A stretch of 33,225 nucleotides of DNA from NCBI GenBank assembly GCA_003670455.1, contig QWRK01000005.1, positions 1-33,225 on the forward strand, read 5' to 3'. Position 1 is the first letter of the stretch, and every line of letters starts with the position of its first letter. The translations under genes were made by a program, and so were the position numbers. This DNA is from Candidatus Aquidulcis sp. (GTDB taxonomy: Bacteria; Chloroflexota; Limnocylindria; Limnocylindrales; Limnocylindraceae). Below are positions 1 to 8,885 of this stretch, in pieces. The notes under the pieces were generated by a model that ran no database searches, was not told the DNA's origin, and saw nothing but the letters and a program-made list of their open reading frames with translations.

Positions 1-75
1 CTTGTGCTCATGTTCCTGCTCAATCTCGTGGCAGTAATCCTTCGTGCGCGACTGTCGCGCACGATCCAGTGGTGA
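1..75 (+). CDS. pstA: Phosphate ABC transporter permease PstA, 3' end only
   Basis: Only the last 24 codons are present, read in frame from base 1 to the TGA at 73-75. The fragment begins [18 protein letters not shown]: a hydrophobic stretch followed by a short basic tail. This is how PstA-type permeases usually end (last membrane helix, then a cytoplasmic Arg/Lys tail). The identity rests mainly on position, immediately upstream of pstB on the same strand. It is too short for the ORF track and cannot be confirmed by itself. PstC is the next most likely identity, although pstA normally sits directly before pstB. Confidence 0.6.
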   Translation, partial: LVLMFLLNLVAVILRARLSRTIQW

Positions 76-91
76 GGTACCGTCTGTGTCG

Positions 92-949
92 ATGAACGAG
101 CGTGAGCCAGTGACCAAGCCTTCAGTGAGCCAGATCGGCGCGAGCGCCCCATCGGGTGCTACCGAGGCCACCTCCGCATCATCGACAAATCCCGCACTAC
201 TCCTAGAGAACGTCAGCTGCTGGTATGGCGGCTTCCGTGCGGTGCGCGAGGTAAGCCTCGCCATTCCACGGAACAAGGTCACGGCGCTGATCGGCCCTTC
301 CGGCTGCGGCAAGAGCACGCTGCTCCGCTCCATCAACCGCATGAACGACCTTGTGCCCGGATTCCGCATGGAGGGGGAGATCGCCTTTGAGGGCACGTCG
401 GTACACTCCCGCGCAACGGACGTGATTGATCTTCGCCGCCGCGTCGGCATGGTCTTCCAGAAACCAAACCCATTCCCAAAGTCCATCTTCGAGAACGTGG
501 CATTCGGGCTTCGCCTTCTCGGCGAGACCACAGGCATCGATGCCCTCGTTGAGGAGAGCCTCCGCGCCGCGGCTCTCTGGGACGAGGTGAAAGATAAGCT
601 CGATCAACCTGGGCTCTCCCTCTCGGGCGGGCAGCAGCAGCGCCTCTGCATCGCACGAGCCATCGCCATTCGCCCTGAAGTGATCTTGATGGACGAGCCA
701 TGCTCAGCACTAGATCCAAAGTCCACGCTGCAGATCGAAGAGCTGATGCGCAAGCTGATTCGCGATTACACGATCGTGATCGTGACGCACAACATGCAGC
801 AGGCGGCACGTGCGTCGGACTACACCGTCTTCCTCACCATGGGCGACGATCGTGCCGGCTATGTGGTGGAGCAGGGCGAGACGGGGAAGATCTTCACAGC
901 GCCACAGCAGCAGCTCACCGCCGACTACGTCTCGGGCCGATTCGGCTGA
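92..949 (+). CDS. pstB: Phosphate ABC transporter ATP-binding protein PstB
   Basis: ATPase of the PstSCAB high-affinity phosphate importer, acting on the cytoplasmic face of the PstC/PstA permease. With the ATG at 92 it is 285 aa. A Ser/Thr/Ala-rich lead of about 35 residues comes before the ABC domain. Walker [10 protein letters not shown] lies near residue 68, the PstB-like stretch [18 protein letters not shown] follows, the signature [14 protein letters not shown] is near 176, Walker [14 protein letters not shown] near 198, and the switch His in VTHNMQQA near 232. The PNPFP/SIFENV segment is characteristic of PstB among ABC ATPases. The ORF-track start at 44 overlaps pstA and is unlikely. 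A GTG at 86 is an alternative that sits better behind GAGG (74-77). Confidence 0.95.
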   Translation: MNEREPVTKPSVSQIGASAPSGATEATSASSTNPALLLENVSCWYGGFRAVREVSLAIPRNKVTALIGPSGCGKSTLLRSINRMNDLVPGFRMEGEIAFEGTSVHSRATDVIDLRRRVGMVFQKPNPFPKSIFENVAFGLRLLGETTGIDALVEESLRAAALWDEVKDKLDQPGLSLSGGQQQRLCIARAIAIRPEVILMDEPCSALDPKSTLQIEELMRKLIRDYTIVIVTHNMQQAARASDYTVFLTMGDDRAGYVVEQGETGKIFTAPQQQLTADYVSGRFG

Positions 950-958
950 TCTGCCTTC

Positions 959-973
959 GCGGGGATACCCCGC
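959..973 (+). terminator. GC hairpin after pstB, no U-tract
   Basis: GCGGGG-ATA-CCCCGC forms a perfect 6-bp stem with a 3-nt loop, ten bases after the pstB stop. No T-run follows, so it is not a canonical intrinsic terminator. It could end pst transcription in a U-less or Rho-assisted way, or protect the mRNA 3' end. The rest of the 83-nt gap holds a weak -10-like TAGGCT (991-996) and the AGGAG ribosome site of the next gene. Confidence 0.35.
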
Positions 974-1032
974 CAGTACGCGCCTCTCCATAGGCTTGCG
1001 ACCCGCCCAATAACCCGCTCGTAGGAGTCGGT

Positions 1033-1650
1033 ATGCAAACAGAGCGAACTCTCTTGACGTCGCGTCACGCCGTGCGGGCCGTGGTCGTGGCAGGCGCCCT
1101 GGTGATTGGGGCGACTGTTGGTCGAACCAGCGCCGCGTTTACCGCTACGGCGCCAGTCACTGGCGGGGCAACCTCTGGAGTCGTCTCGTTGAGTACGGGC
1201 GGTGTGCAGCAGCTCACCTTCGGTGGCGCAACACTCACCAACATTGGTCCGGGCGCAACGTTTACCCAAACCATCACGGTGCTCAACGAATCAACGGTAA
1301 CCACACCATCAGACCTGACCGAGATTGCGCTGTGGAGTGATCTCACTGGAACGTCGACCGCCTCCTCTGGACTTGGCGCCGCGCTGCAGGTAACGATCAC
1401 GCGCAGCATTGGCGGTGGGGGCGCGGAGACGCTTTATTCCGGTGCACTGAACGGGCTATCGGCCTTTGGCTCGTTCGCAGCGCCGATCGGCGCAGCATGG
1501 AGTTCACAGAATGGAGGAGCGGTGACGGGCGCAACGGCGAAGAGCGCGGCCTACACGTTCACCTTCACGCTGCCAGCAAGTGCCACTACAGGCGCTGACT
1601 CTTCGGTCGCTGCGACCTTCACCTTTGAGGCGCGCAACAAGACGCAATGA
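1033..1650 (+). CDS. Secreted protein with SipW-type signal peptide (TasA/camelysin-like)
   Basis: Protein of 205 aa with a well-placed AGGAG (1023-1027) five bases before the ATG. Residues about 14-34 form a hydrophobic signal (AVVVAGALVIGATVG) followed by RTSAAFTATAPVTGG. The AAF-T pattern with a Gly/Ser-rich follow-on is typical of SipW-processed proteins such as TasA and CalY, rather than of ordinary Sec signals. The mature part is low in charge, rich in Thr/Ser/Gly/Ala and has no Cys. It carries an LxxIGPGATFTQTITVLNES segment like the PG-T-T-V-N strand of TasA-family domains. That suggests a beta-sandwich exported to the surface, possibly a fibre or matrix subunit. The stop overlaps the next gene, a signal peptidase, by ATGA, which supports a dedicated pair. 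Fibre formation is inference only. Confidence 0.75.
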   Translation: MQTERTLLTSRHAVRAVVVAGALVIGATVGRTSAAFTATAPVTGGATSGVVSLSTGGVQQLTFGGATLTNIGPGATFTQTITVLNESTVTTPSDLTEIALWSDLTGTSTASSGLGAALQVTITRSIGGGGAETLYSGALNGLSAFGSFAAPIGAAWSSQNGGAVTGATAKSAAYTFTFTLPASATTGADSSVAATFTFEARNKTQ

Positions 1651-2492
1651 GTCGGGCTGGCTGGGGCGCCGCCGCGCTCACACTTCTCCTTGCAACGCAG
1701 CTTGCCGGACTGCGGATGCTCGTTGTATCAGGGAACTCAATGTCGCCAAGCATTCGCGACGGCGACCTGGTCTTCACAGCGCGAGTGTGGCGAGGCGGTG
1801 AGGTGGGCGATGTGGTGTTGGTGGAGCGACCGAGTGATGGCCAGTTGCTTCTACACCGCGTCATCGAGCAGGGTGCGGGGTGGCGTCGAACACAGGGTGA
1901 CGCCAGCCTCAGCCCCGACGCCGAGCGCATCTCCGACGCGGCGGTGTTGGGCGGGCTTGCCGCAGTGATCCCCACCAGCCTCCTCGCCTCGCTTCCGCTC
2001 GACCTTGTTGCGGCACAGTTCAGTGCCGGGAGGAGCGTCAACGTGGGCATCACCTCCGCGCTAGGGGCGCGTGCGGAGATGAGCGGCCCAACGTTGGTGG
2101 GTGCCGATGTGCGCGGCCAGCTCCTTCCGGGAGGGCGGGCAACGTGGACGCTCATGCTCACGCCGTGCCTAACGGGGGTGGCGGGCGAGTGTGCTGGCGC
2201 CACCAATACGCTGCGTGTTGATCCGGACCGATTCGCGCCGATCGCGACGAGTGCCATCGCCCGATCACTCCGACTTACCAGCACCTGTCGCCCAGTTGGC
2301 AGCACAGCCTGGACCGCTTCCGCTGACCTCTTCACCGCCGCATGGAGTGCGGCGAATCTTGCAACGGGGCGACTCGCGTCACTCTCTGCGGGCGCCGCCG
2401 CGAGCGAGTGCCAGATCCAAGTAACCCTCCTCGGGAGTATCACTGCCGCCAATGCGACCATCTCACTCCCGCTGCGCTGGGGGCCAGAGTGA
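1647..2492 (+). CDS. S26B (SipW/ER-type) signal peptidase with long C-terminal domain
   Basis: Predicted membrane signal peptidase of 281 aa. One N-terminal membrane segment (about residues 6-26) leads into SGNSMSPSIRDGDLVF, which carries the catalytic Ser (S31) in GxSMxP. The second catalytic position is His (LLLHRVIE, about H69) rather than Lys, as in the archaeal/ER/SipW branch (MEROPS S26B). A GD box follows (QGDASLSPDAE, about 91-101). SipW-type enzymes usually end soon after this with a second hydrophobic segment. Here about 150 further residues follow, containing four Cys and a strand LLPGGRATWTLMLTP that resembles the PG-T-T motif of the upstream substrate-like protein. The tail is therefore probably an extracytoplasmic beta-rich domain. 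The gene overlaps both neighbours by 4 nt, so the three are likely co-translated. Confidence 0.85.
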   Translation: MSRAGWGAAALTLLLATQLAGLRMLVVSGNSMSPSIRDGDLVFTARVWRGGEVGDVVLVERPSDGQLLLHRVIEQGAGWRRTQGDASLSPDAERISDAAVLGGLAAVIPTSLLASLPLDLVAAQFSAGRSVNVGITSALGARAEMSGPTLVGADVRGQLLPGGRATWTLMLTPCLTGVAGECAGATNTLRVDPDRFAPIATSAIARSLRLTSTCRPVGSTAWTASADLFTAAWSAANLATGRLASLSAGAAASECQIQVTLLGSITAANATISLPLRWGPE

Positions 2493-3256
2493 GTCGGCAC
2501 CGTTCGTGGCTGCGAGTTGCTGTGCCACTCGCGCTCATCGCCCTAGCAACCTCGGGTGCCGCCTGGTCGCCTCGGCTCGACCTCTCAGTCACCTCTGGCA
2601 CGTGGAGCGCCCCGGGCGGCATCAACAGTGGGCTCCGCCTCTGGTACGACGCCGCAGAGGCGGGAACCATGGCGCTCTCGCCACGCCTTCGCTACTGGTT
2701 CGACAAGTCGGGCCAGGCACAACATGCGCCCGTAAGTGCAGGACCATTTCAACCCTACCCAACGGTGACAGCGGGAGTGACCGGCCTGCAGTTCAGCGGT
2801 GCGGCGGTGCAGCTGCCAACTAGCATTCCCCTGGAGCCGATGACGGTGATGATCGTCTTTCGCCAAAGCAACGATGGGCTCAGCCATCCGCTCATGGGGA
2901 GTCGGACGCGCTTCTCTGGCATCACGATGGAGTTTGGTCGACTGCGTGTGTATAGCAATGGCCAGGTAGTTGGTGCCACTACCGCTCGCACTGCCACCGG
3001 GCTGACCATCACCACCGTGCGCACCGCCGCAGGAGCGGCCGACGGCTTTCAGTACAACGGAGGAGCGGAAACGTCGTTCAACATCACCACGACGGAGAGC
3101 ATGAACTGGATCGGCGGGATGTTCGTTGCTGGGACAGCGAAGTATTTTGTCGGCACCATCATGGAGGTGGTGATTTGGGGAAGGTCGCTCTCACCGAGTG
3201 AGCTGCAGGCGGCACACCGCGCGCTTGGTGCGAAGTGGGGGATTAGCGTCCCTTGA
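2489..3256 (+). CDS. Secreted LamG-like (concanavalin A-type) domain protein
   Basis: The ORF track starts at 2342, inside the peptidase gene. The GTG at 2489, overlapping the upstream TGA as GTGA, gives a proper secreted protein of 255 aa. Residues 1-25 are a basic-then-hydrophobic signal (WLRVAVPLALIALATSGAAWSP), again with the AAW/AAF-type end seen in SipW substrates. The body reads like a LamG/laminin-G3 jelly roll: LRLWYDAAEAGTM, YWFDKSGQAQHA, VTGLQFSGAAVQLP, a central MTVMIVFRQ strand and the closing LSPSELQAAHRALGAKWG. Such domains bind glycans or act as adhesion modules; the ligand here is unknown. No Cys and no sortase or membrane anchor is seen. The last 14 bases overlap the 3' end of the opposite-strand gene. 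Confidence 0.75.
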   Translation: MSRHRSWLRVAVPLALIALATSGAAWSPRLDLSVTSGTWSAPGGINSGLRLWYDAAEAGTMALSPRLRYWFDKSGQAQHAPVSAGPFQPYPTVTAGVTGLQFSGAAVQLPTSIPLEPMTVMIVFRQSNDGLSHPLMGSRTRFSGITMEFGRLRVYSNGQVVGATTARTATGLTITTVRTAAGAADGFQYNGGAETSFNITTTESMNWIGGMFVAGTAKYFVGTIMEVVIWGRSLSPSELQAAHRALGAKWGISVP

Positions 3257-4367
3257 GGATTCGGCGCGGGAGTAGGAGGGCGATCTTCCCGATTAACCCG
3301 ATACCAGCGGCGCCAGCGAGCGCGTAGGGAACAGCAATCGTTAGTAGGTACTGTGGCCACTTGGTTGGCCAGAAGAACAGCGCAACAGCGCCCAGCCCAA
3401 GCCAGATTGCATAGACCGGTCGCTTGCGGGCAAGTGGGACGAGGCCAATCAGCGCGAGCGGCAGCATCCAGAAATCGAACTTCACGAGGAAGATGTTCTG
3501 GTCGTCGTGCCACGGCACGGACTGCAGGAGCCAGATCAGCTGCTGCCACATTGGAAATCCGGTGGATTGCACCTGCTCGCTTGTGGCGTAGTCGGGGTGG
3601 TAGGCGGCACTGGCGATCAGCCGACCGATCGGGTCGCTCCAGAGGTACGGATTCACCGCAAAGAAGGCGAGCGCAGCGATAGCGCTCCAGCCAAGCGCAT
3701 CCTTGAGCCTGAGTGTCTCGCCGCGTCGCGTGCGACGGAGGCGATCGACGACGATCGCGAGACCGGCGATGGCGTACGGATACTTTGCGCCGACAGCGAG
3801 GCCAATGCCAATTGCCGAGGCCACGTAGGCGAGCCGCCGGCGACGTGCGCTGGAGATACCGCGTGCGAACTCGTAGAGCGCCACGCCCAGCAGTGAGAAG
3901 AGGAGCGGCACCGATTCGAGCATCACTTGGCTGGTGTACTTGATGACCCAGGTGCTCGTCGCAAGAAGGATCCCCGCAACCGGGCTGACCACCGCCAAGG
4001 CGGTGACGGCGAGTACGCCGAACGCTACCTCCATGCGGCGTACCGCAGCGAGCGTCGGCCGATGCATCAGCTCGTAGGGGTTGGCCGTAACGGGGAGCTC
4101 TGGAATGCGCTGAATCGGCTCCATGCCGAGCATCACTGAGGCGATCAGGATCTTCACAAACTGTGGATGCTCAATGCGGTAGTTGTCCTCAAGCAAGATC
4201 GCAGGGTTTCCGGTGCGAATCTCGTCGGCCAAGATCTGGCCAGCGCGCATGTAGTCATCCTCATCGAAGTCGATTGGGAGTCGCGCCGCCTGCTGGTGCA
4301 GGAGCAGCGAGAGGGCGGTGATCAGTCCGACGGCGCCGAGCCTAAGGGCTTGGGATGAGCGGGTCAT
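3243..4367 (-). CDS. Multi-pass membrane protein, GT39/ArnT-like glycosyltransferase
   Basis: Predicted integral membrane protein of 374 aa with about 8-9 hydrophobic segments. After the first helix comes an acidic loop, LPIDFDEDDYMRAGQ. It matches the D-E motif in the first extracytoplasmic loop of PMT/ArnT-type (GT39/GT83) transferases, which use polyprenyl-phosphate sugars. A later YHPDYATSEQ loop and short C-terminal basic tail fit the fold. The length is at the short end for the superfamily. Acceptor and sugar cannot be read from sequence. It is the last gene of the pentose phosphate operon (4-nt overlap with pgl) and converges on the LamG gene. It could glycosylate surface proteins such as those encoded next door, but that link is speculation. 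Confidence 0.6.
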   Translation of the reverse strand: MTRSSQALRLGAVGLITALSLLLHQQAARLPIDFDEDDYMRAGQILADEIRTGNPAILLEDNYRIEHPQFVKILIASVMLGMEPIQRIPELPVTANPYELMHRPTLAAVRRMEVAFGVLAVTALAVVSPVAGILLATSTWVIKYTSQVMLESVPLLFSLLGVALYEFARGISSARRRRLAYVASAIGIGLAVGAKYPYAIAGLAIVVDRLRRTRRGETLRLKDALGWSAIAALAFFAVNPYLWSDPIGRLIASAAYHPDYATSEQVQSTGFPMWQQLIWLLQSVPWHDDQNIFLVKFDFWMLPLALIGLVPLARKRPVYAIWLGLGAVALFFWPTKWPQYLLTIAVPYALAGAAGIGLIGKIALLLPRRILKGR

Positions 4368-5134
4368 GCGGGCAGGTTAGCCGCCGACGCGGTATCGAGG
4401 AGCCACGTTGCCGTGGGGATCAGTGCCCCCTTCGCTGGTGCGTCGGCCACCGCTGTGGAGTTGTTGAAGATGCGCGCGAGTGCCTCGGCCTTGCCGGCGC
4501 CTGGGGCGAGGGCAATCACCGCGCGTGCACTGACAAGCACGCCGAGCGAGAAGGAGAGGCGCGGCACGTGCGGCTCAATGTGTGTTGGGGCTGGTACTCC
4601 TGCGGCAACTTGCGCCCCCTCTAGCGCGAGCGGGGAGCCAGGGAAGACGCTCAAGCAGTGCCCATCGCCGCCAATGCCGATCAGCACCAGGTCGAAGATG
4701 GGGAAGCCCGTCGGCGTGTGCGGAACCCCAGCAGCTCGCAGCTCCTCGAGATAGGCGCTCACCGCGGTTGGCGCATCGGCGGCAGTCGTGGGCCAGGGGT
4801 GAACAGCGCTGGGGGAGAGTGGGGAGGGTGCCCCATCAGCGCTCGCGCTCAGCAGTTGTGCGTCGAGCGGGGAGACGTTCGAGAGCGGGTCAGCACGTGG
4901 CACGAAGCGGTCATCACCGAACCAGATCTGCGTTTGTGCCCATGGCATTCGGTCGGCTCGTGAGGGTTCGCGCAGCGCGCGATAGAGCGCCGCAGGAGTT
5001 GAACCCCCCGTTGTGCAGAGGTGAAAGACGCCGCGCGCGGCAACGGCGGCGGTCGCCGCCTCGATGATCTGGTCCGCAGCTGCTTCTGCAACGCCCTGGG
5101 CGTCGACGAGCACGCGAACCGTAGGGAGGCTCAT
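4364..5134 (-). CDS. pgl: 6-phosphogluconolactonase
   Basis: DevB/SOL-type lactonase of 256 aa that hydrolyses 6-phosphoglucono-1,5-lactone to 6-phosphogluconate, the second oxidative step of the pentose phosphate pathway (cytosolic). Family signatures: FHLCTTGGSTPAALYRAL (about 37-54), QIWFGDDRFV with the acidic pair (about 68-77), LVLIGIGGDGHCLSVFPGS (about 150-168; the family norm is GMGxDGHxASLFP), and HVPRLSFSLGVLVSARAVIALAPGAGKAEAL near the C-terminus. The length is normal. It overlaps opcA by 4 nt upstream and the GT39-like gene by 4 nt downstream, so all are read from one mRNA. Confidence 0.93.
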   Translation of the reverse strand: MSLPTVRVLVDAQGVAEAAADQIIEAATAAVAARGVFHLCTTGGSTPAALYRALREPSRADRMPWAQTQIWFGDDRFVPRADPLSNVSPLDAQLLSASADGAPSPLSPSAVHPWPTTAADAPTAVSAYLEELRAAGVPHTPTGFPIFDLVLIGIGGDGHCLSVFPGSPLALEGAQVAAGVPAPTHIEPHVPRLSFSLGVLVSARAVIALAPGAGKAEALARIFNNSTAVADAPAKGALIPTATWLLDTASAANLPA

Positions 5135-6312
5135 CCGATCAGCGCGCTCATGGTGCGAAGGATCGCCGGCGAGAGAGGATCAACTTCGCCAAATTCGAGC
5201 GACTCACTCAGCAGCGTCGCCTCGGTCCAACGTGGTGCCTGGAAGGTTCGCTCATGCACCACGGCCCCGTTGATCTTTGCGATTGCACGGGTTGAGGTGG
5301 AATCGGCACGTACCTCAAGATCGAAGTGATCGCCTCGCCGATCAGCAGCAATGCGTACCGCGATCGTTGTACCAGCACCGAGCACCGACTCAACGAGGTT
5401 CAACTCAACGGCAATTGCGTGACGTAGTGGGTCATGCAGCTCGGCACGCCATCCTGGGCCCTCTCCTAAGTGCAGTGGCGTCTTAATTGAAGCCTTAAGC
5501 CGTGAGGCGAGCCACGCCACGTGATAGGCGGGGCGTACGACATTGATCGACGCGCTGGAGCCCTTTCCGCCTGAGTAGTCAATGGAGATCTTGTTGATGG
5601 CACTGAGGAATGGGGTCGCCGCCTCTTCGTCGAACATCGTGGCGATAGAGTCGCGCCAACGCCCCTGGCGCAGTAGTGCGAAGTCGGTGAGTGCGACACC
5701 GGCGCTCTCAGCTGCGGCGAAGAGGGTGCGAATGGTTGCGAGGCCATCGCTCGGTTGCGTTGCACCATCAATAATCACGCGGTCAACTCCGCGCAAGAGT
5801 TGACGAACGTCGTTCTCGGCTGCGTTTACTGGGGCATCCCACCAGAGAAGCGTCGGTAGATCATGGAGGGAGAGCGGCGGCACGATGCTTGCGAGGTGAT
5901 GCGCCGCAGGGCCACCAACATCAATCCAGAGCAACTCGGTGCATGCCGAGGTGCCGTCGCCGCGTGGTGTCACTGCGCAAAACACTTCAAGTCGTGCAGC
6001 GAAGGTGGCGGGACCCTCTGGGTCACGCGGAACAATGAAGAGGGTGCGCGATGGGTTGCGCGGCAACGTCGCCAAGATGGAGGCCGCGTGCGCGGCGCGT
6101 TCGGCACCGTTGGCAACAACGGCAAGGTTCATCACGCCGGTGCGTACCGCAATCGGCTCGGCCGTGGTTGCGTCGGCAGGCGAGTCAGAGACAAGGAAGC
6201 GGCGCGCCTCGCTGCTCGCCCAGAGCTTGGCGAGGAGGGCGTCAGCCTCAGCAACGGTGGTGGCGCTTGAAGACCAGCGGAGTGACGAAGCGAGGATGGA
6301 GTTGAGGCTCAT
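5131..6312 (-). CDS. opcA: Glucose-6-phosphate dehydrogenase assembly protein OpcA
   Basis: OpcA family, 393 aa. In cyanobacteria and actinobacteria OpcA helps assemble or activate glucose-6-phosphate dehydrogenase; it has no known catalytic activity. The evidence is overall layout and position. The N-terminal half contains RTGVMNLAVVAN and a PSRTLFIVPRD strand. The middle holds LHDLPTLLWWDAPV followed by VDRVIIDG, which is the most recognisable OpcA stretch. The C-terminal half is a beta-rich domain. It lies between zwf and pgl, the usual OpcA context. The gap to zwf is 21 nt with a GAGG about 10 nt before the ATG. Redox control, as described for the cyanobacterial protein, cannot be inferred here. 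Confidence 0.88.
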   Translation of the reverse strand: MSLNSILASSLRWSSSATTVAEADALLAKLWASSEARRFLVSDSPADATTAEPIAVRTGVMNLAVVANGAERAAHAASILATLPRNPSRTLFIVPRDPEGPATFAARLEVFCAVTPRGDGTSACTELLWIDVGGPAAHHLASIVPPLSLHDLPTLLWWDAPVNAAENDVRQLLRGVDRVIIDGATQPSDGLATIRTLFAAAESAGVALTDFALLRQGRWRDSIATMFDEEAATPFLSAINKISIDYSGGKGSSASINVVRPAYHVAWLASRLKASIKTPLHLGEGPGWRAELHDPLRHAIAVELNLVESVLGAGTTIAVRIAADRRGDHFDLEVRADSTSTRAIAKINGAVVHERTFQAPRWTEATLLSESLEFGEVDPLSPAILRTMSALIG

Positions 6313-6333
6313 CGGTGTTGCGCCTCTACCGGC

Positions 6334-7946
6334 TTAGAGGCGGCGCCAGCGGCGCCCCTCTCGGGTGAGGAGCTCGTCTGCGGCCTCGGGGCCCCAGGTG
6401 CCCGATGTGTAGTTCGGCATCTCTGGCTCGGCGCCGGCGATCCAGGCATCGATGATTGGATCGACGATCCGCCAGGCCGCCTCAACCTCGTCGGCGCGCG
6501 TGAAGAGCGACGCGTCGCCCAACAGTGCGTCAAGGATCAGCGTCTCGTAGGCGTCGGGGCTCTCCACAGTGAAGGCCGATCCGTAGGCGAAGTCCATGTT
6601 CACTGGGCGAACGTCGATCCCAAGACCAGGGACCTTCGCCGCGAAGCGCATGAGGATCCCCTCGTCAGGCTGAATGCGAATGACGAGGAGGTTCGGCTCC
6701 GGCTCATCGCCGACCGTAGGGAAGAGGCGCTGTGGAACATCCTTGAACTGGATGGCGATCTCGGTGGCCCGCTTTGGGAGACGCTTTCCGGCACGCAGGT
6801 AGAAGGGGACACCGGCCCAGCGCCAGTCATCAATCTCCAGGCGTGCGGCGACGAAGGTTTCGGTTTCGCTCTCGGGGTCAACAGCAGGTTCGCTGCGATA
6901 GCCCGTCGCCTCGGTCGCCCCAACCCAGCCTGGCCCGTATTGGCCGCGAACTACCGACTGATCAACCTTCTCAACAGGGATCGGGCGGATGGCGCGGAGC
7001 ACCTTGACCTTCTCGTCGCGCAGGGCATCGGCCTCAAGGTTTGCCGGTGGCTCCATTGCCACCAGCGTCAGAAGCTGGAGTAGATGGTTCTGCAGGATGT
7101 CGCGCAGCGCGCCCGTCTCTTCATAGAATGCGCCGCGACCCTCCACACCGATCGACTCGGCCACCGTGATCTGCACATGGTCGATGTAGCGGCGGTGCCA
7201 GATCGGCTCAAAGATCAGGTTGCCGAAGCGGAAGATCAGAATGTTGCGCACCGTCTCCTTGCCCAGGTAGTGGTCGATGCGATAGACCTGCGACTCACGG
7301 AAGACCTTGCCAACCTCGCGGTTGAGCTTGACCGCCGTCTCAAGGTCGCGGCCGAACGGCTTCTCGATGACGATGCGACGCCAGCCTCCATCGGCCGTCT
7401 CGTGGTCAAGGCCCGCAGCACCAAGGCTCCGCACAATCTCTGGGAACGATGAGGCCGGTGTCGCGAGGTAGTAGAGGCGATTCCCATCGGTGCCGGACTC
7501 GGTGTCGATAGCGGCGAGCTTGGTCGACAGCGACGCGTATGCCGCTGGCTCGTCAAAACCACCCTGGTGGTAGGTGATGCGCGCAGCGAACGTCGCCCAT
7601 CGCTCTTCGTCTACTGGGGTGATCCGCGCATGCTTATCGAGTGAGGCGCGCAGCGCGGTGCGGATCTCCTGATCACTGAACGGGCGTCGGCCGAAGCAGA
7701 CGAGTGCGAATCGCTCTGGGAGCAGGTTGCCAACCCAGAGGTGGAAGAGCGCTGGGACAACCTTGCGGTGCGCGAGGTCACCCGTTGCACCAAAGAGAAC
7801 CACCACATGCGGATCAGGAACGCGCTCGATGCGCAGTCCTGCGCGAAGTGGGTTCTTCGCCCCCTTCTTCGCCGCAGGCTTTCGCGTCTTCTTGCCGAGT
7901 CGAAGATCGCGAATTGTTGCGTGCCCCTCAGGGGGCGTTTGCGGAC

Positions 7947-7950
<4 letters not shown>
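6334..7950 (-). CDS. zwf: Glucose-6-phosphate 1-dehydrogenase
   Basis: Oxidises glucose-6-phosphate to 6-phosphogluconolactone with NADP+, the entry step of the pentose phosphate pathway. Length 538 aa. The coenzyme motif GATGDLAHRK lies near residue 54, the substrate/active-site signature YRIDHYLGKE near 222-231, and FRFGNLIFEPIWHRRYIDHVQITV follows as in all Zwf. The start is a GTG that overlaps the gnd stop (GTGA). It adds about 45 residues before the Rossmann fold, including the very basic run KKTRKPAAKKGAKNP. Most Zwf proteins begin closer to the Rossmann motif, so either this is a real extension or the start lies downstream. I saw no better in-frame start with a ribosome site. Confidence 0.96.
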
Positions 7951-8846
<896 letters not shown>

Positions 8847-8885
8847 GATCTCCCCCTTCACTATTGGTGGTTGTACTTCCCGATG

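Noticed and set aside
1619-2500. Minus-strand 293-aa ORF across the signal peptidase gene
   Set aside because: Antisense to a gene with clear catalytic motifs; low-complexity composition typical of shadow ORFs in GC-rich DNA.
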